This document shows positions 17,365 through 27,700 of a stretch of DNA of 64,000 nt, one piece after another; positions within the stretch are counted from its first letter, which is position 1, and the number at the start of each line of letters is the position of its first letter. The translations under genes were made by a program, and so were the position numbers. The notes below the pieces were generated by a model. It was not told where the DNA came from. It ran no database searches and saw only the letters and a list, made by a program, of their open reading frames with translations. The stretch spans positions 1 to 64,000 of the forward strand of contig CAZPDP010000001.1 in NCBI GenBank assembly GCA_964585385.1, given 5' to 3'. This stretch comes from JAGXLC01 sp964585385. GTDB lineage: Bacteria > Bacteroidota > Bacteroidia > Bacteroidales > UBA12077.

Positions 17365-18618
17365 TTAAATTTTTATACCCATAACCAATACATCGTCAAC
17401 TTGTTCAAACTCTCCTTTCCACTTATGAAAAGTCTGCTCCATAATTTCTTTTTGTTTAGTCATAGAGGTACCATTAATGCTGTAAATAAGTTCTTTAAAA
17501 TATTTATAACGGAATTTTTTGCCTTTTGGGCCGCCGAATTGATCAGCATACCCATCGGTAAACATATAAATACTGTCTCCTTTATTCAATTGATAATGCT
17601 GAGTGGCGAAGGGTTTCTCGTAATTTATATTGATTCCAACCGGCATCCGGTCTCCTTTTATTTCTTTAAATATACTATTATTCACAATATACAAAGGATT
17701 ATTCGCACCGGCAAATTTTAGGCTCAGGTTATCCATATCTATTATTGCAAGAGAAATATCCATGCCATCCTGAGTTTCACCAAATTTTCCTGTCTGGTGA
17801 AGTGAATCTATTATGTTAATTCTCAATTCCTCCAATATCTTGCCGGGATCATTGTATCGTTTCTTTTTCACAATTTCATTCAGGAAGATAATTCCCATCA
17901 TGTGCATAAGTGCTCCAGATATTCCATGTCCGGTGCAGTCTGAGACAGCTACTGTAGCCCTGTTTTCATGTTTGTCAACCCAGTAGAAATCTCCACTAAC
18001 AATATTTTTGGGGATGTTGACAATAAAATGCTGGGGAAAAATACTTTTCATTAAGACGGGATCAGGAAGCATGGCATCCTGAATTCGTTTGGAATACCTG
18101 AGATCAGCAGTAATTTCCTTGTTTTTCTGGCTGATTATGTTTTTTTGTTCCAGCACATTTTCATGTTGCTGCTTGATTTTGTGGTTTCTTTTTTCAATTT
18201 CAATTTTCTGTCTTTCAATAGCCCTGTAAGATTCAACCAGGTTCATGACAGACCGCACCCGGACAATCAGCGTATCTTCTTTAAATGGTTTTTCAATGAA
18301 GTCAATTGCTCCGGCGTCAAATACTTCATGAAATATATCTTTGGCCGTAAAAACAATGATGGGGATATTTTTAGTTCTAAAATTCCTCTTTAGAAATTTA
18401 ATAGCGCTTACACCATCCATTTCAGGCATTTCAATATCCATAAGAATGAGATCCGGATATTCTTCAATAGCTCGTTGGCAAGCCTCCAGGCCGTCTCTTG
18501 CTAATATTATATGAAACCGTTCATTGTAGGCTTTGAGGACCTGCTCCGTGAATATTAAATCGAGTTCTGAATCATCAGCGATTAAAATGGTGTAATCAGT
18601 TTCTTTTTTTTCTTTCAC
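17365..18618 (-). CDS. Response regulator fused to PP2C (SpoIIE/RsbU-type) phosphatase
   Basis: A 417-residue protein and the first gene of the operon. The N-terminal receiver domain has the acidic pair ADD (14-16), phospho-acceptor Asp61 (LILMD), a Thr near 91 and Lys110 (FIEKPF). A coiled-coil linker (about 125-180) leads into SpoIIE (about 195-417) with SGDFYWVD, VSDCTGHGISGALMHMMG, FTDGYADQFGG and VDDVLVMG. Phosphorylation by an unseen histidine kinase should switch the phosphatase. The next gene starts 4 bp downstream. It gives the operon a second, two-component-controlled input. Confidence 0.93.
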   Translation of the reverse strand: MKEKKETDYTILIADDSELDLIFTEQVLKAYNERFHIILARDGLEACQRAIEEYPDLILMDIEMPEMDGVSAIKFLKRNFRTKNIPIIVFTAKDIFHEVFDAGAIDFIEKPFKEDTLIVRVRSVMNLVESYRAIERQKIEIEKRNHKIKQQHENVLEQKNIISQKNKEITADLRYSKRIQDAMLPDPVLMKSIFPQHFIVNIPKNIVSGDFYWVDKHENRATVAVSDCTGHGISGALMHMMGIIFLNEIVKKKRYNDPGKILEELRINIIDSLHQTGKFGETQDGMDISLAIIDMDNLSLKFAGANNPLYIVNNSIFKEIKGDRMPVGININYEKPFATQHYQLNKGDSIYMFTDGYADQFGGPKGKKFRYKYFKELIYSINGTSMTKQKEIMEQTFHKWKGEFEQVDDVLVMGIKI

Positions 18619-18764
18619 CTAATCTCAGGACTTTGATTATAGCCTCTAAATTATAAATTAACTCTAAAAATTACAATTTATTCATTGCAAATCTTTTACC
18701 TGAAGATTCTGCTTTTAAAATCATTTTCCCTTAATTTGTTATCAATTTTAATTTAATTTTCTTT

Positions 18765-19241
18765 ATGACTGATAGATATAAACCCGATTATTGGATTAAT
18801 AAGTTAAACCTTGAGAAGCATCCGGAGGGTGGTTATTACCGTGAGACGTACCGAAAAGAAATTAAGTATCAAGGCCGGGATTTAGCTACTAATATTTTTT
18901 ATTTACTCCCATCTGATAAAGTATCAAGATTTCATCGTCTTGAGTGCGATGAATTCTGGTATTATCATTACGGATCACCTTTAAAATTTTTCTTTTTTAC
19001 ACCTGAAGGCAATTATGAAGAACATCTTTTAGGTTTGGAGCCTGAAAATAACGAGAGCTTGTCAATACTTGTACCGGCAAAAACTATTTTTGGCGCTATG
19101 GTCCAGGAGCCGGACTCGTTTACCCTTGTCAGCTGCAATATGACGCCTGGTTTTCATTTTGAGGATTTTAAAATGTTTTCTAAAGAAGAATTAATTAAAC
19201 ATTTTCCTGATAAAGAGTGTATAATTAAAAAACTGACATAA
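18765..19241 (+). CDS. Cupin-domain protein of the DUF985 family
   Basis: A 158-residue single-domain cupin. The N-terminal WINKLNLEKHPEGGYYRETYR and the later FHRLECDEFWYYHYGSPL and SCNMTPGFHFEDFKMF are characteristic of DUF985 (Cupin_5). The fold suggests binding of a small molecule, perhaps a sugar, but no reaction is established. The ADP-ribosylglycohydrolase gene starts 6 bp after the stop, so the two are probably co-transcribed. Confidence 0.87.
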   Translation: MTDRYKPDYWINKLNLEKHPEGGYYRETYRKEIKYQGRDLATNIFYLLPSDKVSRFHRLECDEFWYYHYGSPLKFFFFTPEGNYEEHLLGLEPENNESLSILVPAKTIFGAMVQEPDSFTLVSCNMTPGFHFEDFKMFSKEELIKHFPDKECIIKKLT

Positions 19242-19247
19242 TTATTT

Positions 19248-20015
19248 ATGATAGGTGCAGTAGCAGGAGATATTATAGGTTCGCGATTTGAGGTGATTCC
19301 CACAAAATCATACAATTTTGAAATGTTTTCAGGGCTAAATACCTTTACAGATGATACTGTATTAACCATAGCTATTGCAGATGCTATTCTGCATAATAAA
19401 CCTTATGGACCCAGTTTGATGGATTATGGTAACAGGTATCCCGATGCCGGTTATGGTGCCAGTTTTATACGCTGGCTTGCCGGTACTATCACCGGACCCT
19501 ACAATAGTTTTGGAAACGGTGCTGCAATGCGTGTCAGTCCGGTGGGTTTTGCTTTTGATTCGGAGGAAGAGGTGCTTGAAGAAGCCCAAAAGACAGCAGA
19601 AGTTACTCACAATCACCCCGAGGGGATAAAAGGAGCCCAGGCTGTTGCACTGGCTGTTTTTCTGGCTAAGAAACATGTGGATAAAGAAAAGATTAAAGAA
19701 GAAATTGAAACCAAATTCAATTATGATCTTAGCCGGAGCATTCAAAAAATTCGACCAGAGTATAGTTTTGAGATTAGTTGTCAGAAATCTGTCCCCGAAT
19801 CCATTATTGCTTTTCTCGAATCAACAGATTATATCAGCGCCATTAGAAACGCCGTTTCACTGGGTGGCGATAGCGATACCATGGCCTGTATTGCCGGAGG
19901 CATTGCGCAAGCTTACTATAAAGATATTCCCAAATGGATAACTGACGAAGTTTATTCCAGAATTCCCGAAGAGTTCATGAAAACAATCATCTTGTTTGAA
20001 GAGAAGTATTTTTAG
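19248..20015 (+). CDS. ADP-ribosylglycohydrolase family protein
   Basis: A 255-residue protein of the DraG/ARH3 type, which removes ADP-ribose from proteins or related substrates using two metal ions. Metal-site motifs are intact: GAVAGDIIGSRFE (3-15), FTDDTVLTIAIADAI (about 34-48), and the C-terminal GGDSDTMACIAGGIAQAYY (about 206-224). No ADP-ribosyltransferase gene is nearby, so it is not obviously half of a reversible-modification pair. It is likely co-transcribed with the upstream cupin gene. Confidence 0.9.
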   Translation: MIGAVAGDIIGSRFEVIPTKSYNFEMFSGLNTFTDDTVLTIAIADAILHNKPYGPSLMDYGNRYPDAGYGASFIRWLAGTITGPYNSFGNGAAMRVSPVGFAFDSEEEVLEEAQKTAEVTHNHPEGIKGAQAVALAVFLAKKHVDKEKIKEEIETKFNYDLSRSIQKIRPEYSFEISCQKSVPESIIAFLESTDYISAIRNAVSLGGDSDTMACIAGGIAQAYYKDIPKWITDEVYSRIPEEFMKTIILFEEKYF

Positions 20016-20315
20016 CTAAGAATTGAAGGAACCTTGAATCTATATAGAAAAGGCTACCATATATTGTTGATTTAGTTGATTGAGTTAATTAAGTGGATTA
20101 AGTTAGTTAAGTTAATGGGTTGATTGTTAAACTATCCTATATTAAGTTATGATAATGAATAAATTAAATTTTAAATTCGTACGTAATTCATAACTCATAA
20201 TTCTTAATTCTTAATTTTTCATTGTAAAAATGGCGGATAGTCGTGAATTCGCTAATTACTTTTATACTTTAGCAGGCGTGAGATTATCCAATATCTATAA
20301 TCCGACAATCCAAAC
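20016..20315. other. 300-bp AT-rich intergenic region, no gene seen
   Basis: Between two convergent genes. It holds degenerate short repeats of the TTAGTTGATT / GTTAATTAAG type (about 20062-20132) and a run of ATTCATAACTCATAATTC-like units (about 20186-20221) of the kind scattered through many Bacteroidota genomes. No reading frame and no convincing terminator hairpin was found. Confidence 0.5.
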
Positions 20316-20717
20316 CTACTTCTTATAAACCGTATCTCTCGGGACATTTTCTATTTTATAGGGCTCATCTCTTTGCATCATGATAAAGAGAAATTCTTTT
20401 TCGGATGATTGGTTATATCCACTCGATAGATTGCTGGCAATTATATTCCATCCTCTCTTGTTATAATCCTTAATAAGGCTGATTAACGGATTGAAATCAA
20501 ATTTTCCATCTGTATCCGGATTACGGTATTTCTTTTCAATATACTGCTCACCGTCAACAGAAATGTAAATTTTACTGCTGCCAAGAACCTCCGGGTGTTC
20601 GATATCTGCAACCATTACAAGATACTGGGGCATTTTGCTGGTATCCTGGCTGTAAAGCTGACCAGAAACAAAGAAAGCAGCTAAAACCATTAAAAACAGT
20701 CTGACATTCGTTTTCAT
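20316..20717 (-). CDS. Hypothetical exported protein
   Basis: A 133-residue protein with a clear signal peptide (about 1-23: basic start, LFLMVLAAFFVSG core, cleavage near LYSQ). The mature part (about 110 residues) is soluble and mixed alpha/beta, with an LISLIKDYNKRGWNIIAS segment that resembles the small DUF4177-type fold, but I cannot assign a family. It is monocistronic; the next plus-strand gene is divergent. Confidence 0.7.
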   Translation of the reverse strand: MKTNVRLFLMVLAAFFVSGQLYSQDTSKMPQYLVMVADIEHPEVLGSSKIYISVDGEQYIEKKYRNPDTDGKFDFNPLISLIKDYNKRGWNIIASNLSSGYNQSSEKEFLFIMMQRDEPYKIENVPRDTVYKK

Positions 20718-20935
20718 AGAATCTGATTTTATTGGATGAATTTTTCAAAGATAAAGATTTCTCAGGTATAGGTGCAAAATATTGGTTCTTAAAAGTTGAT
20801 GTTGAACAGTTAATTTTCTAAACAATATGGTGGAATAAAATTTTTTTCATGTAATTTTAAGAAACGAATTGAACACTTACCTTTGAGTTAATTGTTTCAT
20901 TTATTGTAATTTATTTAGAATTTAACTGTTCAGAA

Positions 20936-22924
20936 ATGGAAGTAAAAGTTGTTGAAAACGCCTGGATACCTATGACTGATGGTACCAGGCTGGCAGCAAA
21001 AATCTGGATGCCGGAAGATGCGTTAGAAAAACCGGTACCTGCGATTTTAGAGTATATACCTTATAGAAAGCGCGATTTTAAAGCAGTTCGAGACAATCAG
21101 ATACATGGTTATTTTGCTGAAAAGGGCTATGCCGGGGTGCGGGTTGATCTACGAGGAAGTGGTGATTCTGAAGGCATTTTACGAGACGAGTACCTGCAGC
21201 AAGAACTGGATGATGGCATCGAAGTAATAAGGTGGCTTGCTGCTCAACCCTGGTGCAGTGGAGAGGTTGGAATGATGGGTATTTCCTGGGGTGGTTTCAA
21301 TGCTTTGCAAATTGCTGCACTGCAGCCTCCTGAATTGAAAGCAATCATTACCGTAGCTTCTTCGGACGACCGTTATGCCGATGATGTGCATTACATGGGT
21401 GGCGCTATGCTCACCGATAACCTTTCCTGGGCTTCCACTATGTTTGCCTATAACTCTTGTCCGCCCGATCCGCAGGTAGTAGGAGAGAAGTGGCGTGAAA
21501 TGTGGCTGGAACGTCTGGAGGGCAGTGGATTGTGGCTGAAGAAATGGCTTGAACATCAATGGCGTGATGAATACTGGAAGCATGCCTCTGTATGTGAGGA
21601 TTATTCAGCCATAAAGATCCCGGTTTTTGCTGTAAGCGGCTGGGCAGACGGGTATACCAACACAGTCTTTCGTTTAATGGAAAATCTCGAAGTACCACGA
21701 AAAGGTTTGATAGGCCCTTGGGGGCATAAATACCCGCATATGGGAGGACCGGGTCCGGTAATCGACTTTCTTTCAGAATGTCTGCGATGGTGGGACCAAT
21801 GGTTGAAAGGAATAGATACTGGGGTAAAAAATGATCCTATGATTAGAGCCTGGGAAAAGGATACTGTATCTCCGATCTCTGAAAAAAGACCGGGAAAATG
21901 GGTGGCAGAACAGAAATGGCCTGCACCGGATATTGAGGAAAAGAAATTGAACATCCTGTTTGCTGAACTCGACTTTGATACTACGAAAAAGACTGATACA
22001 GCCCTGACCATCCAAAGTCCGTTAAGTGTTGGGTTGTTTGCCGGTAAATGGTGTTCCTATGCGGAATCCACCGATTTGCCCAGCGATCAGCGTGAAGAGG
22101 ATGGGGGATCTTTGATTTTTGATACCCTGCCACTTGCAGAAGACCTGGAAATTCTCGGATCTCCAAAACTTGAGCTGGAGCTTTCATCAAACAAACCAAT
22201 AGCTACCGTAGCAGTCCGGCTATCAGATGTGGCTCCAAATGGCAGAGCTACCCGTATTACTTATGGCGTTCTGAACCTTACACATCGTGATAGCCACGAA
22301 AAACCCAACGAACTTGAGGAGAACAAAAAATATAAAATGACGGTGGACTTGAATTATGTAGCTCAGAAATTTCCTGCAGGAAATCAAATAAGGCTATCCA
22401 TTTCTTCCTCTTACTGGCCTTTAGCATGGCCGCCTCCGGAACCTGCAAGACTAACAATTTATCTTGAAAACAGCAACCTGGTTTTGCCGGTCAGAAAGCC
22501 GAAAGACTCAGATAAGCAATTGCGGGACCTTGGTAAACCAAAGCCAGGAAGAGAACTGCCTGCTGCACTTTTAGTCCCGGCACATCGTGAATGGGAGGTA
22601 AAACACAATTTGGCAAACAATCACGTCTCATTGCATGTTACCAATAATGATCCGCAATACCGACTGGATGATATCAACTGGAAAATACAAAAAGATGTTA
22701 CAGAGCGGTATTCTTATCAAAACAACAATTATGATACACTAAGAGGAGAGGTGAAAAGCACGCGAAGTTTTCAGCGTGATGACTGGAAAGCGACTGCTAT
22801 TACTCATACCATACTTACTTCAACCCGGACTCATTTTAGGATTCGGGCTACCCTGGATGCGTATGAAGAAGAGACAAGAATTTTTTCAAAAACCTGGGAT
22901 GAAAGCATTCCCAGGCAATTATAA
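20936..22924 (+). CDS. CocE/NonD-family alpha/beta hydrolase (X-Pro dipeptidyl-peptidase-like)
   Basis: A 662-residue hydrolase. The N-terminal alpha/beta domain carries the RGSGDSEG motif (about 72-79) and the nucleophile elbow GISWGGFNALQ (Ser at about 120). An Asp in VSGWADGYT and a His in GPWGHKYPH complete the triad. The C-terminal jelly-roll domain (about 330-560) is typical of X-Pro peptidases and cocaine esterase. About 100 extra residues follow, longer than standard CocE. No signal peptide is seen, so it is probably cytoplasmic. It cleaves an ester or amide of unknown identity. An ATP-grasp gene starts 35 bp downstream. Confidence 0.9.
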   Translation: MEVKVVENAWIPMTDGTRLAAKIWMPEDALEKPVPAILEYIPYRKRDFKAVRDNQIHGYFAEKGYAGVRVDLRGSGDSEGILRDEYLQQELDDGIEVIRWLAAQPWCSGEVGMMGISWGGFNALQIAALQPPELKAIITVASSDDRYADDVHYMGGAMLTDNLSWASTMFAYNSCPPDPQVVGEKWREMWLERLEGSGLWLKKWLEHQWRDEYWKHASVCEDYSAIKIPVFAVSGWADGYTNTVFRLMENLEVPRKGLIGPWGHKYPHMGGPGPVIDFLSECLRWWDQWLKGIDTGVKNDPMIRAWEKDTVSPISEKRPGKWVAEQKWPAPDIEEKKLNILFAELDFDTTKKTDTALTIQSPLSVGLFAGKWCSYAESTDLPSDQREEDGGSLIFDTLPLAEDLEILGSPKLELELSSNKPIATVAVRLSDVAPNGRATRITYGVLNLTHRDSHEKPNELEENKKYKMTVDLNYVAQKFPAGNQIRLSISSSYWPLAWPPPEPARLTIYLENSNLVLPVRKPKDSDKQLRDLGKPKPGRELPAALLVPAHREWEVKHNLANNHVSLHVTNNDPQYRLDDINWKIQKDVTERYSYQNNNYDTLRGEVKSTRSFQRDDWKATAITHTILTSTRTHFRIRATLDAYEEETRIFSKTWDESIPRQL

Positions 22925-22958
22925 ACCTTTATTGTAAAACAGAATTATTTATTTAAAA

Positions 22959-24257
22959 ATGAGCGACAAAAAACAAGTATTTGTTGTTGGCCTTGACGAG
23001 TTTAACCTGAAGAAGCTTCAGCGGTTATCCGAGGCGAAAGAATGTGATTTCCTGCCTGCTATAGAAATCAGTGAAATGAGAGGTGTGGAGAAGTTGGAAA
23101 TGAAAGCTTTGATTGAAAAAGCATTTGAGCGAATTGACAAACATGGAAAAATCGATGCAATTGTTTCATACTATGATTTTCCGGGTACAAGCCTGGTGCC
23201 AATCATTGCTGAAAAGTATAAATTGCCGGCTTCATCACTTGAAAGTGTCATGAAATGTGAGCATAAGTACTGGAGCAGACTGGAACAGAATAAAGTTATT
23301 GCCCATAGTGTGCCACAATTTAAAGCTTTTGATCCGTTTGAGCCGAATGCTTATCAGCAAATTGAGATGATTCCTCCGTTCTGGATAAAACCCATTAAAT
23401 CTTACCGTTCATTCCTGGCTTATAAGATTAACAGCGAATACCAGTTTAACGATTATATGACTGAAGTGAAAGAGCATATCCACTTCATGTCAGAACCTTT
23501 TAACTATATTCTCCAAAACTATCAGCTTCCTTATGAGTTTGCTCACATGGAGGAAACGATGATAGCCGAATCACCTATTACAGGCCACCAATGTACTATT
23601 GAAGGGTATGTATATAATGGTGAGGTAGTTATTTACGGTATTGTAGATTCATTGAGGGAAGAAGACCGATCTTCTTTTACACGATACGAATATCCTTCTT
23701 CATTACCCCAGGAGATCCAGTTCCGTATGGCCGATATTGCCAGGAGAGCTATAACACAAATCGGGCTCAATAATTCACCGTTTAATATTGAATTTTTCTA
23801 TAATTCAACGGTTAACCAAAATTTCCTACTGGAGATAAATCCCAGGATTTCCCAGGCTCATACGGATATTTTTGAAAAAATTCATGGATTTTCGCATCAT
23901 TCCATCATGCTGAACCTTGCCCTTGGTAGAAGGCCGAGAGCATTAGAATATAAAGGAAAACACCGTATTGCAAGTAACTTTATGCTGCGTACCTATGAGC
24001 CTGGTACAGTGAAAGAAGGACCTTCCAGGGAACAAATTCAGAAACTGAAAGAAAAATACCCGGACCTGGAAATTAAAGTGCATATTAAAAAAGGCATGCA
24101 CCTCTTAGAGCTTTATGGGCAGGATAGTTACAGCTATGAGCTGGCAAACATTTACCTCGGAGCCAGAAACCAGGAGGAATTGCTGGAGAAATACCACGAT
24201 TGTTTGGACAACCTGACTTTTGAGATTAAGTATGATGAGTCTACTCCGGTGTATTAG
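22959..24257 (+). CDS. ATP-grasp domain protein (carboxylate-amine ligase-like)
   Basis: A 432-residue protein. The N-terminal part (about 1-100) looks like a pre-ATP-grasp domain (VSYYDFPGTSLVPIIAEKY). The ATP-grasp core includes FWIKPIKSYRSFLAYKI, an acidic EETMIAESPITGHQCTIEGYVYNG segment and the metal-binding FLLEINPRISQAHTDIFEKI (about 289-308). The family joins a carboxylate to an amine or thiol through an acyl-phosphate. The substrate is unknown. Pairing with the preceding hydrolase suggests a matched make/break or maturation step on a peptide-like compound. Confidence 0.82.
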   Translation: MSDKKQVFVVGLDEFNLKKLQRLSEAKECDFLPAIEISEMRGVEKLEMKALIEKAFERIDKHGKIDAIVSYYDFPGTSLVPIIAEKYKLPASSLESVMKCEHKYWSRLEQNKVIAHSVPQFKAFDPFEPNAYQQIEMIPPFWIKPIKSYRSFLAYKINSEYQFNDYMTEVKEHIHFMSEPFNYILQNYQLPYEFAHMEETMIAESPITGHQCTIEGYVYNGEVVIYGIVDSLREEDRSSFTRYEYPSSLPQEIQFRMADIARRAITQIGLNNSPFNIEFFYNSTVNQNFLLEINPRISQAHTDIFEKIHGFSHHSIMLNLALGRRPRALEYKGKHRIASNFMLRTYEPGTVKEGPSREQIQKLKEKYPDLEIKVHIKKGMHLLELYGQDSYSYELANIYLGARNQEELLEKYHDCLDNLTFEIKYDESTPVY

Positions 24258-24717
24258 AACAGGTCTTTTATTTTACTTCTAATCGGAAATGTGATTTGAA
24301 ACCGTTAAGGCCTAAAAATAAAAAGAAAAAGTTTCTCCTTTGAAAATCAGCGCCTTAGCGGTTTAAATTTTAATACAGGACATATAATTCTTTCGAAAAT
24401 TTTTATAATCGTCTTTTGCATACTTATAACAAACCTGTCTGTATTTATTATAAAAATACGAATTACAATTACATAATTTCTATAGGAAAAATTTCTATTT
24501 TCCCTAATTTATAATCTCTCCTCCTAATAAAGTACTAAATTACCTAATCGCTCTGGTCTTTTTGGTAATCCATTTATTTATAATCCATTGGAATTGATTT
24601 AGTATGTAGGATAAAATCCTGAACAATGACAAATACTCTTTGTCAGTCTATATAGTTATAGAAACAAATCTGTTTTTATAGGCTAAAAAACTGATTGTTA
24701 ACCTAAAGCTCTTCACT
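24258..24717. other. 460-bp intergenic region with two inverted repeats
   Basis: Holds AAACCGTTAAGGC (about 24299-24311) facing GCCTTAGCGGTTT (about 24352-24364), one mismatch with a ~40-bp loop, and a tight palindrome TGACAAA-TACTC-TTTGTCA (24627-24645) 73 bp before the giant T9SS gene. The rest is AT-rich with no reading frame. The second palindrome has the form of an operator or a short transcript hairpin. Confidence 0.5.
24627..24645. promoter_or_regulatory. Palindrome upstream of the T9SS gene (possible operator)
   Basis: TGACAAA and TTTGTCA are perfect 7-bp arms around TACTC, 73 bp before the ATG at 24718. Symmetry and placement fit a regulator binding site, but no binding protein can be named. 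Confidence 0.35.
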
Positions 24718-27700
24718 ATGCAACAGCTATACTCTTCTTCCGATAATGATTTTTATTCATTTTTTAAAAAAGTCCCTTTCAAAAAATTAGGGATGTTGAT
24801 TTTAGTCCTTACGCTCTTAACTCAATCCAATAGTTTTGCTCAATTTACAGAGATTACACCAGACATCGATAGTGTGTATAACAGTTCGGTGGACTGGGGC
24901 GATTATGACCGCGACGGCGACCTGGATATCCTTTTGTCAGGTAAAGATACATCACAAACAGATACAATTATTACCCGAATCTACGAAAATACCGGTAGTG
25001 GTAATTTCAATGACATCAATGCCGGTTTGACTGGCGTATACGCTGGCCAGGTTGAATGGTGGGATTACAACAACGACAATTACCCGGATATTATACTGGC
25101 AGGAATTTCTGACAATAATTATGTAGTTCAACTCTATAAAAACGATCAGACTGGTGGATTTATCCCGGTTTCTGTTACTTTTAACAGCACCGACAGCACA
25201 ATTCTTGCACCTTTTGATATTGGTGATTATAACAATTACGGCAAACTGGATATAGTATTCAACGGCCAGGGAAGTACAACGTTATACAGAAATTCAGGGA
25301 ATGGTAATTTTGTTGTTACGAATTCTGCTTTAACGGATGATGTGAGTTATGGAGATATAAAATTTGGTGATTACGATAACGATGGTGATCTGGATTTATT
25401 AACTGCTGAAGGTACTGAATTCAATAATCAGATATTTCTATATGAGAATAAGGGAGATGGGAATTTTCAACAATCAGTTGATCTGACTTATCATACTACT
25501 CCTCATGGTGCCAGCTATCCACAGAAAATATATGATGTTGAATGGAATGATTTTAATAATGATGGAAGATTAGATATTCTTCTTTCTTACATTTATGATG
25601 GAAGCACATTAGGTTTTCCCGTACAAATATTACTCAATGAAGGAGACGTTAGTTTTAGAGGACATTGGATTGAAGATGAATTTACTGATATTACCGCTGA
25701 ATTAGTTAAAAGCGGAGATTTCAACAACGATGGAAATGTGGATGTGTTTGTAACTGGTACCGATGGAATATATTCCGAACCCCTGCATATACCTCGTTTA
25801 TATAAGAATAATGGTGATACGACTTTTACTGAAGTGGGCCCGGCTATTGATTCGGTCAACAATGGAGCGATGGAATGGGGCGACTATGATAATGACCAGG
25901 ATCTGGATATGTTATTATCCGGTATTTCACAGGATGGAACGCCGGTAACAAAAATTTATCGGAATGAGACAGGCAGCAGTAACAACATTCCTTCAACCCC
26001 GGCTAATCTTAAATCAAAATCAACCGCAGGGAAAGTTACTTTGTCCTGGTCGCCTTCCAGTGATGCTGAATCGACAGCCAAAGGTGTAAGTTACAATCTC
26101 TGGGTGAGCCCGGTTTCATCTCCTGCTGATACCTTTGTCGTTTCACCCATGGCAAATGATACCATGAGCTCAGGGCAACATGGCAAACGGTATGTTGTGG
26201 ATCATGGCAATGCCGGCAGAGATACAAGCTGGAATTTGTTCAGATTGCCTGCAGGTACTTATTACTGGAGTGTGCAGGCAATTGATGGTGCCTATGAAGG
26301 AAGTCCTTTTGCTGCTGAAGATACCTTTACAGTACCTCAAAAGGATTTTAAAGATACCCTGAATACTAATTTTATTCAGGTTTCCGGTGATGTAAGCTGG
26401 GTGGATTATGACAGGGATAACGACCTGGATGTTCTGATAACCGGTAAGGATACAACTGTCCTCTATGAAAACAATGGGAGTGGATCATTTACAGGAACTA
26501 CATTTCCGCAATTGGGGGCTGATGAATATGTTTCATGGGCTGATGTTGACGAGGATGGAGACCTGGATTTCATAATAGAAAACTATCTTTACATAAATGA
26601 GGAAGGTAGCTATTCTCAAAACTATATATCTACGCAAGGGTATAAATATGAATGGGGCGATTTCGATAACGATGGAGACCTGGATTTATTTAGTTATGGA
26701 GATAATGGTGCAGGTTTATACCGCAATAATGGAAACAATGAATTTTCCGACTGGATATGGGAAGAAAGCTTCATTTCCATTAAAACTGCTGATTTCGGTG
26801 ATTATGATAACGACGGAGATCTGGATATTATCTATGCCCACGCAAATGACGTAAAACTGTTTGAAAACCAGAACGGTGATCCTGTTGATAAGGGCAGTAT
26901 TTTAAATATTTCCGGTAATTCTTATATAGAGTGGGGTGACTATAACAACGATGGTTACCTGGATATTCTGTTTATGGATTATGACGATAAGACAGGTGTA
27001 CTCAAAAACAATGGTAACGGTACATTTACTGAAGTTGTTTTATCAGACCGCGGGTATGGTTCAGGAAACAATCCGGTTAGATGGATAGACATTGATAATG
27101 ACAGCGATCTGGATATTTTAATAACAGATGGTAACAATGAACCAGGGACACCCTCAACACGACTGTATCATAATAAAGGAAACGATAATTTTGAATATTC
27201 GCTTCTTGGTATACCAAGCCTGGAATATTCCTCTATTGCAGTCGGTGATGCAGAAAAAGACGGAGATCTGGATATTCTTCTTTCAGGTAAGGACACCAGT
27301 GGCAATGAATTCGCAGAAATTTATGAAAACAAGACAACGGTTTCCAATACAGTTCCTTCTGCACCAACAAACCCTGTAGTAAACTATATTGAATCCGACA
27401 GTATAGAATTGAGCTGGTCAGCGGCTTCAGATAACGAAACTCCAACTGATGGGTTAAGATATAACGTACGTATGGGCACTTCCATAGATAGTGTTGATAC
27501 AAGAAGTCCAATGGCTGATACCGGCACAGGATTCAGGTACATAGTTGATGAAGGTGCTATTGCAGAAGAAAAAACCTATTTGGTGCTTAATCCGGATTCT
27601 ATTTATTACTGGCAGGTTCAGGCAGTGGATGCAGCTTATGCGGGAGGTGAATTTTCAGCAATTGATTCCTTTTCGGTGAACAGCCCGCCACAAATTGATA

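Noticed and set aside
18765..20015. A toxin/antitoxin or phage-defence role for the cupin plus ADP-ribosylglycohydrolase pair
   Set aside because: No ADP-ribosyltransferase or other toxin-like gene is next to them, and both families are common in housekeeping contexts.
20062..20132. A CRISPR-like array of TTAGTTGATT units
   Set aside because: The units are short, degenerate and without spacers of regular length; this is simple AT-rich repeat DNA.
24258..24717. A riboswitch before the T9SS gene
   Set aside because: Only isolated hairpins are visible, with no conserved aptamer core of any class I know.
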